DNA of 64,000 bases from Bythopirellula polymerisocia. GTDB lineage: Bacteria > Planctomycetota > Planctomycetia > Pirellulales > Lacipirellulaceae. A program made the translations under genes and the position numbers. The stretch is taken from positions 744,001 through 808,000 of the forward strand of contig NZ_SJPS01000001.1 in NCBI RefSeq assembly GCF_007860015.1. The letters are read 5' to 3'. Position 1 is the stretch's first letter. Every line of letters starts with the position of its first letter. This document shows positions 58,911 to 64,000 of the stretch, piece by piece. The notes under the pieces are model-generated. The model worked only from the letters and a program-made list of their open reading frames with translations. It searched no databases and had not been told where the DNA came from.

Positions 58911-60178
58911 AACTCCGCATGGTGGGCTGCAGTCATAACCAAGCCTCGATTGAGATCCGGCAACGTTTAGCTTTTGACTCCAAGCAAGCGGCAGAGGCCT
59001 TAGTTCAATGGCGCAAGGATCTCCCCGAGACTGAGTTTGTCCTACTCTCAACCTGCAATCGGGTAGAACTCTACGCTGCAGGGTCTCAGGAGACACCTCG
59101 AACCGAGGAACTCGTCACCGCGTTAGCTCAGTTTCATCGGCTCGCTCCGGGCGAACTCAACGAGCGGATTATTTCGCTCACCGACCAACAGGTGGCAGGC
59201 CATTTGCTGCGAGTCGCGGCCAGTCTCGACAGTATGGTAGTAGGCGAACCGCAGATCCTCTCGCAAGTCAAGGAGGCCTACCGAATCGCGCAAACCAATC
59301 AGGTCGCGGGACCGCGACTTCATGATCTCTTTCAGGCAGCCCTCCGCACAGCAAAACGAGTTACTGGAGAGACAGCCCTGCATCGCCATCGAGTGAGCAT
59401 TCCGAGTGTGGCAATTGCCGAGCTAGCCAACTGCGTGTTCGAGTCGTTCGACGACAAGCAGGTCCTAATTGCAGGGGCAGGGGATATGGCCGAGGAAACG
59501 CTCCGCTATCTGCGGGAAGTTGGCAACCCCCATATCCACGTAGTCAATCGCAGTCCGGAGCGAGGCCGAGAACTGGCCGCGAAATGGAAGGGAACTTTTC
59601 ACCCCTGGGAGGAATTGTTCAAACAGCTCGCATTGGCAGACTTGGCGATCAGCACAACCAGCGCTACTGAGCCGATTATGTCGGCTGCCGAGTTCTCTGA
59701 ACAAATAGCTCCCCTCCGCCACCAAAGGCCACTGGTTATTCTCGACCTTGCAGTCCCTCGCGATTTCGACTCTGCCATTGGGAGCGAATTGGGCGTGTAT
59801 CTCTACTGTATTGACGATCTGGAGCGAGCCTGCCAGCGCAATCGCGCGGCTCGCGCGGCGGAACTCCCTGCCGCCGAACGAATCGTACGTGAAGAGACCG
59901 CTCGATTTATAGCTGACTCTCACCTGCGCGCCACAGCCCCGGTAATCTCTGGCTTGCGAGAAGGGCTTCATCGCCCCAAAGAAGCTGAACTGGAGCGTCT
60001 TTTTAACAAACTGCCAGAGCTTGACGGCCGATCTCGTGAGGAAATACGCCAGTTTGCGGATCGTCTAGTTAACAAGCTCCTACATCCACCACTCGAGTCC
60101 TTACGCGACGCTTCTAGAAACGGCACTCATCACGGGCTATTGGATGCGCTGCGCCGCCTGTTCAAGCTGGAAGACTGA
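58907..60178 (+). CDS. hemA: Glutamyl-tRNA reductase
   Basis: The 423-residue enzyme makes glutamate-1-semialdehyde from Glu-tRNA(Glu), the first step of C5 tetrapyrrole synthesis. The nucleophile is Cys50 in STCNRVELYA. The catalytic loop and NADPH domain appear in ASLDSMVVGEPQILSQVKEAY and VLIAGAGDMAEETLRYL, and the C-terminal dimerisation region is intact. GGAGG lies 6 bases before the ATG at 58907; a longer frame from 58691 runs through hemX and is rejected. It overlaps hemX by 4 bases. No hemB, hemC or hemL follows in this window. Confidence 0.96.
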   Translation: MKLRMVGCSHNQASIEIRQRLAFDSKQAAEALVQWRKDLPETEFVLLSTCNRVELYAAGSQETPRTEELVTALAQFHRLAPGELNERIISLTDQQVAGHLLRVAASLDSMVVGEPQILSQVKEAYRIAQTNQVAGPRLHDLFQAALRTAKRVTGETALHRHRVSIPSVAIAELANCVFESFDDKQVLIAGAGDMAEETLRYLREVGNPHIHVVNRSPERGRELAAKWKGTFHPWEELFKQLALADLAISTTSATEPIMSAAEFSEQIAPLRHQRPLVILDLAVPRDFDSAIGSELGVYLYCIDDLERACQRNRAARAAELPAAERIVREETARFIADSHLRATAPVISGLREGLHRPKEAELERLFNKLPELDGRSREEIRQFADRLVNKLLHPPLESLRDASRNGTHHGLLDALRRLFKLED

Positions 60179-60522
60179 ATCTAGCCATCGATAGACCCAG
60201 CGCGGCCAAAGGCCGAAACCAGAATATGGAACAGGAGGAAACGAAGGTTACAGAGAAAAGAGGGAACCTATTGAGTGGAACAATAACCTTCGCTGATCTT
60301 CACTAATCTGATTAGTGCAGATTGCAGATTAGTGACGATTTGTTTTGCACTCTACTTTTTAAAAATCTTCGTTCTCTGGGTAATCTCCTGCTCAATTAAT
60401 TCGCGCACACTGAGAAGATTTGAATCGTTAGTAGCACGGATGAAACAAAGATATTGCGAAAGATGGATTCTTATCCGTGTTAATCCGTGGCTAATTAAAT
60501 TGCATGTGCGAGTGAGGAATCT
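60179..60522. repeat. 344-bp spacer with dispersed planctomycete-style repeat
   Basis: At 60228-60255 occurs GGAACAGGAGG-AAACGAAGGTTACAGAG; further on, ATCTTCACTAATC-type lines and, at 60473-60496, ATCCGTGTTAATCCGTGGC. These pieces belong to a dispersed repeat frequently seen in planctomycetes; a related copy of the first element is at 62573-62602. No gene was found here. Confidence 0.5.
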
Positions 60523-60909
60523 TTATTCCTCCTCTTCATCCTCGTACTCGTATTCGAATTCTTCATCAGATTCGAGATCGTCGTCCTCGTATTCTTCTTC
60601 GTCGTCTTCTTCCTCGTCGGCGTCCTCATCGACTTCTTCCCACTCGTCTTCGTCATATTCTTCGTCGACTTCCTCTTCGCCATCTTCTTCGGCGTCCTCC
60701 TCGTCAGCGTCTTCGTACTCGTATTCATACTCGTACTCTTCGTCGTCGGCGTCCTCGTCATCGGCATCTTCGTCCTCGTATTCCTCGTCGGAATTCGAGA
60801 TCGGATTCAAATAACGATCGACCAGATCAAAGTGGTCTTCCTCGACTAGAACTGAGACACTCGCTGCCTCGGCGAACACGCTTGATTTTGAGGAATCAAT
60901 AAGCTGCAC
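60523..60909 (-). CDS. Extremely acidic low-complexity protein
   Basis: The 128-residue product begins with a normal-looking start (MQLIDSSKSSVFAEAASVSV) and a short domain (EDHFDLVDRYLNPIS), then about 80 residues composed almost wholly of Asp and Glu with Tyr (for example EEYEYEYEYEDADEEDAEED). The opposite strand gives a Ser-rich shadow frame, which is not real. Such proteins could bind calcium or basic proteins, or be involved in biomineral contact, but no function can be assigned. The repeat tract is GAA/GAC/GAG-rich and may be length-variable. Confidence 0.6.
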   Translation of the reverse strand: MQLIDSSKSSVFAEAASVSVLVEEDHFDLVDRYLNPISNSDEEYEDEDADDEDADDEEYEYEYEYEDADEEDAEEDGEEEVDEEYDEDEWEEVDEDADEEEDDEEEYEDDDLESDEEFEYEYEDEEEE

Positions 60910-61096
60910 GATTTTGCTCCTTCAACTTCTCATGATTCTGAAGATTTAAAATGCTTCGGTAGGTTTGTAACGCAATAAGAATCGGGTCCAAGTTTAGCGA
61001 TGCCAACCGCAACCGGTCAACAAAGAAACGTCTAGGTTTGATATCGCAAAAGGACAGAAAACGAGGTTATGGCGAGTGGCGGCCAATTCCGCAAGA

Positions 61097-61789
61097 TTAG
61101 CCTTCCGCCCCGATGCCTTGCATTTGATCGATTGGTGGGAGTTGTTCCAAGCGTCGAAGCCCAAAAACGCGTAAAAAATTCTTTGTTGTTCCATACAGGA
61201 AGGGCCGCCCGAGGTCCTCCGAACGCCCGACAATACGCAATAAATCGCGTTCCATCAATACTTTCAGGATTTCTCCGCATTGGACACCCCGAATAGCCTC
61301 GACTTCCGCTCGAACCACCGGCTGGCGATAGGCCACGACCGCCAAAGTCTCCAAAGCAGGTGGAGAAAGCCTCATTTCCTCGCCCTCACCGTGCAGCCGC
61401 CGGAGCCAATCCGCCACGGCAGGCCTGGTAAGCAATTGAACCCCACCCGCCAGCTCTACGACCTGGATGGCACTGGTTCGTTCTTCGTAACTGCGTGCCA
61501 GGATCTTCAGCAGGGTACGTGCTTCCGTACCATCGGCAAGTCGGGCCAAAATCGCCAGTTTTCTTGTCGAGACGGGCTCGCGAGAGATAAACAGAACCGC
61601 TTCCAGACGGGCTATCTTGGCAAAGTCGTCGTCGGGAGAACCCCCTTCACTTGCGTTCCCAGGTCGTCTGAAGTCGCGCAAGACACCGAAAAGTGGCGTT
61701 GTATGGTGCACTCTTCCGATGAGGTCCGGGCGATATCGCGTTGCCGTGCTTCGTAGCAACCTCCCCAACGGTCTTGAAGGAGTTCTCAT
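61097..61789 (-). CDS. scpB: Segregation and condensation protein ScpB
   Basis: The 230-residue protein contains the two winged-helix units of ScpB: ARLEAVLFISREPVSTRKLA at the start, the conserved LSPPALETLAVVAYRQPVVRAEVEAIRG and the closing GRPFLYGTTKNFLRVFGL. With ScpA it bridges the SMC heads to organise the chromosome. scpA is not next to it. The N-terminal 55 residues are a family-atypical extension, so a downstream start is possible. The upstream gene ends 32 bp before, suggesting one operon. Confidence 0.88.
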   Translation of the reverse strand: MRTPSRPLGRLLRSTATRYRPDLIGRVHHTTPLFGVLRDFRRPGNASEGGSPDDDFAKIARLEAVLFISREPVSTRKLAILARLADGTEARTLLKILARSYEERTSAIQVVELAGGVQLLTRPAVADWLRRLHGEGEEMRLSPPALETLAVVAYRQPVVRAEVEAIRGVQCGEILKVLMERDLLRIVGRSEDLGRPFLYGTTKNFLRVFGLRRLEQLPPIDQMQGIGAEG

Positions 61790-61821
61790 GGCCGACAGTT
61801 TCCTCGGATTTTAGGCCGGGC

Positions 61822-62436
61822 TCAACGCCATTGAGTGGAAGAGTGGGCGGCATCGAGTTGGACGTTTTGCCAGGAAGTCACTTCGCCGACAACCTGTCGG
61901 ACTGCAGCCACGGGATCAGCCTCAATGGCATCGAATTCGCGAGACATGAGGCCTTCTGATCCAAAGGGAATCGAGCAATGGAATCGATAGAGGTTTCCCT
62001 CGGATCCCCAATGTGCCAACGCATAGTCAGCGGCTCCCAATTTGCGGAGCAGCGAAAAATGGGGTTCCAATTGCCCTGCCAAATCATCTGTCGCAGCCAT
62101 TTTGGGCTGCGCCACAGGGAGAGTTGCCGACACTAGAGAAATAGGGGAGGAAGGTGGGGCGGAAACGTTCACTTGCGGGGTTTCGTGCTGCCCGCGGATC
62201 GATTCGTCGCTCTGCTGTCGGAAAGGTGCTTCTTCAAAACGGGGGGCTGCTTTGTCTTGATCCCAGGCCTGTTTGACCGGCAACTGATGTTGCCATCCCA
62301 TCGCCTCGCGGGCAACATCCACAAAGCGATCGACCACCTTTTGGGCTCCCGTAGGAAGTGGCCCGTAATAGATCCAGGCCGCCGGCAGACCTACCAGTGT
62401 AACGAGCATCACTGTCGCCCTAAATAATGCCGTCAT
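61822..62436 (-). CDS. Hypothetical membrane-anchored protein upstream of scpB
   Basis: The 204-residue protein starts with a membrane helix (ATVMLVTLVGLPAAWIYYGP), has a Gln/Ser/Pro-rich spacer (residues 50-115) and a C-terminal domain (LRKLGAADYALAHWGSEGN, YRFHCSIPFGSEGL) that is compact but not recognised. Similar proteins are lineage-specific in planctomycetes. It is 32 bp upstream of scpB and in the same direction, so the two may be co-transcribed. Its start has no strong ribosome site. Confidence 0.65.
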   Translation of the reverse strand: MTALFRATVMLVTLVGLPAAWIYYGPLPTGAQKVVDRFVDVAREAMGWQHQLPVKQAWDQDKAAPRFEEAPFRQQSDESIRGQHETPQVNVSAPPSSPISLVSATLPVAQPKMAATDDLAGQLEPHFSLLRKLGAADYALAHWGSEGNLYRFHCSIPFGSEGLMSREFDAIEADPVAAVRQVVGEVTSWQNVQLDAAHSSTQWR

Positions 62437-62801
62437 GACAACACTTCCTTAAGTTCAATTCATTTTGATGGAGGGCCGTGAATCCATTCTTTGGTCCTCC
62501 TCTGCCAATCGTAGCTCTTAAGGAAAACTAGCAGCAATGGCAATCGGGAACGGCCCACGCTAGCAAGACGATTGAACAGGAGGTCACGGAGATAACCGGG
62601 TGAGGGAAAGGATTGTTGACCGCTAAGGTTCGCGAATAAGCGCTGCTGGGGTGTGAGAATTGAGCGGCGAGCCAAACCTGGCTTCCTCCGTCATTTCTGT
62701 GACTGGATCGTGTTTGATGTTGTCCCGGCCCGTCGTTAGCGTAAATTAGCGCCTATCAGCGGTTAAACCAAAAATTGCTAGCAGCTTAGAGACTTTCCCA
62801 A
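62437..62801. other. 365-bp spacer with second copy of dispersed repeat
   Basis: GAACAGGAGGTCACGGAGATAAC at 62574 onward matches the element near 60228, and GTAAATTAGCGCCTATCAGCGG at about 62740 resembles the TTCGCTGAT/CACTAATC lines there. No gene was found; the minus-strand 71-codon frame in it is a repeat translation. Confidence 0.45.
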
Positions 62802-63254
62802 GTGAGCAAACCTAACCACCCTCAGCGAACCCTACTTGCCCTGGCAATGTTGGCAGTCCGCGTGGCCCTGGCGGCTGGGTTTCTTTCGGCGGTGGCAGAT
62901 CGATTTGGGTACTGGGGACCACCGGGCGCGGAAGGGATCGCCTGGGGGAATATTGAAAACTACGAAAGCTATGTTGGGCTACTCAATTGGTTCTTGCCTC
63001 CGGCGCTGATTTCCCCCGTCGGCTGGATGGCAACCATTGCAGAAATCGTGATCGCCTGCGGCTTCTTGTTTGGCTGGCAGTTACGCTGGTTCGCCTTGGC
63101 GGCGGCTCTGCTGTTGACCATCTTTGCCACGGCCATGTGTGCCGCGCTGGGCCCCAAGCCATCGCTGGACTACTCGGTGCTCTCGGCAGCGAGCGCAGCG
63201 TTTCTGTTGTTCGCAGTAACGAGAGGAGAGTTTGTGGCGTCTCGGGGAGCGTGA
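62802..63254 (+). CDS. DoxX-family membrane protein
   Basis: The 150-residue protein has four membrane helices (LALAMLAVRVALAAGFLSAV, PVGWMATIAEIVIACGFLFG, WFALAAALLLTIFATAMCAAL and the last near FLLFAVTRG) with the DoxX pattern of a Gly/Phe-containing helix 1 and RVxLAxxFLxAVxDR. DoxX proteins are redox- or sulfur-linked membrane subunits with unproven function. The start is GTG at 62802. It stands alone downstream of the ScpB block's upstream spacer. Confidence 0.82.
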   Translation: MSKPNHPQRTLLALAMLAVRVALAAGFLSAVADRFGYWGPPGAEGIAWGNIENYESYVGLLNWFLPPALISPVGWMATIAEIVIACGFLFGWQLRWFALAAALLLTIFATAMCAALGPKPSLDYSVLSAASAAFLLFAVTRGEFVASRGA

Positions 63255-63545
63255 ATAAAAAGCCACTCGGGTGCCACTGACTTGGCCAGTGTGTTTTGTT
63301 GCCTACATCTTGCAGTTGGCTTTTAGGGAAAATTATCCCAACTTCAAACCGGCTAGTTTTGACGAAAACTTACAATAAGAGCTTTTGTTTTGGCCTCTCA
63401 GGTTAAGAAACGTCTGTTCCAGTTCAAAAAGCAAGGAACTGGCGGAAGAGAAGAGCACTGGCGAAGCCAGTGGCGCCCCGCGATATCAGTTGATCAAGTC
63501 CAGGCCAGCCAAATACTGCACCAGTGTGAGCATATGGTACTTGGT

Positions 63546-64000
63546 TTAGTCAGTTTTCTCTGGCCGATCTTGATTCAACGAAACCTGCAGAAGTGAATCC
63601 TCTTTGGCAGCCGTAACAAATTCCTGTTCAGTAACCTCCTGGCCGCTGACAAAGTATCTCGGATATCCAGCTTGCATCTTTCCCTTGAGATCTAACATGC
63701 GAGATACCCCATGCAACTTATCTTCATGTAAGTAGGCCGATGACCGCAGGGTTTTGTTCGACCAGTACTGGATTGCCCATCCTTCTCTCAAGCCTTTTGT
63801 ATAGTTCGTAATTGATCGCCCAGCAGCGTCTTCAGCATCACCACTGAAAATCGCCATTGTTACCTCTGGGCCATCTACTTTCCCGTCTATAAATGGGATC
63901 TTTCTATTTCTCGAATGGAATTCTGGAAGTTCATATTCTTGCAAGACTCCATTGCCTTGCTTAATAACCGACTGGCCCAGTAGCTTTCCCTTGTCATTCC
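63546..64000 (-). CDS. MORN/YwqK-like repeat protein, 5' part cut by window edge
   Basis: The frame is open from the window edge, and about 151 residues are visible. The upstream in-frame text continues as GKLLGQSVIKQGNGVLQEYE, so the true start is outside. Repeated motifs of MORN or YwqK-type (IPFIDGKVDGPEVTMAIFSG, KGLREGWAIQYWSNKTLRSS, YLHEDKLHGVSRM) each have the Gly-x-x-x-G-x-W/Y beat. YwqK-like proteins are annotated as antitoxin-type in some firmicutes but a similar fold occurs widely in planctomycetes. The terminal QVSLNQDRPEKTD lacks membrane features. The call is by repeat pattern only. Confidence 0.6.
   Translation of the reverse strand, partial: NDKGKLLGQSVIKQGNGVLQEYELPEFHSRNRKIPFIDGKVDGPEVTMAIFSGDAEDAAGRSITNYTKGLREGWAIQYWSNKTLRSSAYLHEDKLHGVSRMLDLKGKMQAGYPRYFVSGQEVTEQEFVTAAKEDSLLQVSLNQDRPEKTD

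Noticed and set aside
60332..60814. Plus-strand Ser/Tyr-rich 160-codon frame
   Set aside because: It is the reverse reading of the Asp/Glu tract; the minus-strand frame has a normal N-terminal domain and is preferred.
62460..62675. Minus-strand 71-codon frame
   Set aside because: It lies over the dispersed repeat text at 62573 onward and has no start support.
1..64000. CRISPR arrays, tRNA or rRNA genes, integrase, phage genes
   Set aside because: None was recognised when reading both strands; tRNA detection by eye is weak, so a short tRNA could have been missed.

Overview
The window looks like a chromosomal segment of a planctomycete, most likely a Pirellulales-type member of Planctomycetota. 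The evidence is the gene set rather than any ribosomal marker, since no rRNA or tRNA gene was recognised. It holds three exported proteins with dockerin-like EF-hand repeats followed by a PEP-CTERM sorting tail, two formylglycine-type sulfatases, a DUF1080 protein, a Tat-exported Gfo/Idh/MocA oxidoreductase, an SHD1-domain protein, a serial DUF11 protein, a fragment carrying the planctomycete LRxEALxDRRMLA export signature, and short repeats of planctomycete style. No phage, integrase, CRISPR array or intact IS was found, so this is mostly core and lineage-specific genome with small decayed patches.

Layout. 1-6.6 kb: a partial DUF1460 protein, a gamma-carbonic-anhydrase-like protein, a membrane protein that overlaps it tail to tail, a large PEP-CTERM metalloprotease and a Gfo/Idh/MocA oxidoreductase. 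6.6-11.8 kb: a minus-strand accessory fatty-acid/polyketide block (pseudokinase, FabZ, long ACP, FabZ-like hotdog protein, FabF) preceded downstream by a degraded exported-protein fragment. 11.9-25.3 kb: DUF1080 protein, a TIM-barrel-less PEP-utilising enzyme, pyruvate carboxylase with an SHD1 protein 7 bp upstream, a thiolase bracketed by related palindromes, a DUF11 surface protein, a methyltransferase and an SDR. 25.9-32.9 kb: a probable PPi-type PEP carboxykinase, a repeat-rich gap, a small membrane protein, an AT-richer gene fusing TerB-like helices, a PH/GRAM-like region and an HNH nuclease, and an EcsC protein. 33-39 kb: an orphan periplasmic binding protein, two more dockerin/PEP-CTERM proteins, an alkyltransferase-like protein and a cold-shock protein. 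39.5-45 kb: YebC, an ABC-F ATPase, Lnt and a divergent lipoprotein. 45-47.7 kb: a HAMP protein and a TadE-TadG(VWA)-TadE set. 48.3-52.3 kb: the sulfatase pair. 53-60.2 kb: ArgH, an exported HEAT/receiver-like protein, a sigma-54 activator with poly-C tracts at its start, HemX and HemA. 60.5-64 kb: an acidic protein, ScpB with a companion, a DoxX protein and a partial MORN-like protein.

How the genes fit together. Three genes act at the phosphoenolpyruvate/pyruvate/oxaloacetate node (pyruvate carboxylase, putative PPi-PEPCK, PEP-synthase-like protein), although they are not one operon. The sulfatases, DUF1080 protein, oxidoreductase and dockerin/PEP-CTERM proteins fit a marine-type polysaccharide-degrading lifestyle. 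The most unusual items are the TerB/PH/HNH fusion, the pseudokinase-headed FAS block, the candidate PPi-PEPCK, the exported HEAT/receiver protein beside a receiverless sigma-54 activator, and the C9-ATG-C8 arrangement at that activator's start codon. All functional calls are from reading motifs by eye; no database search was run.
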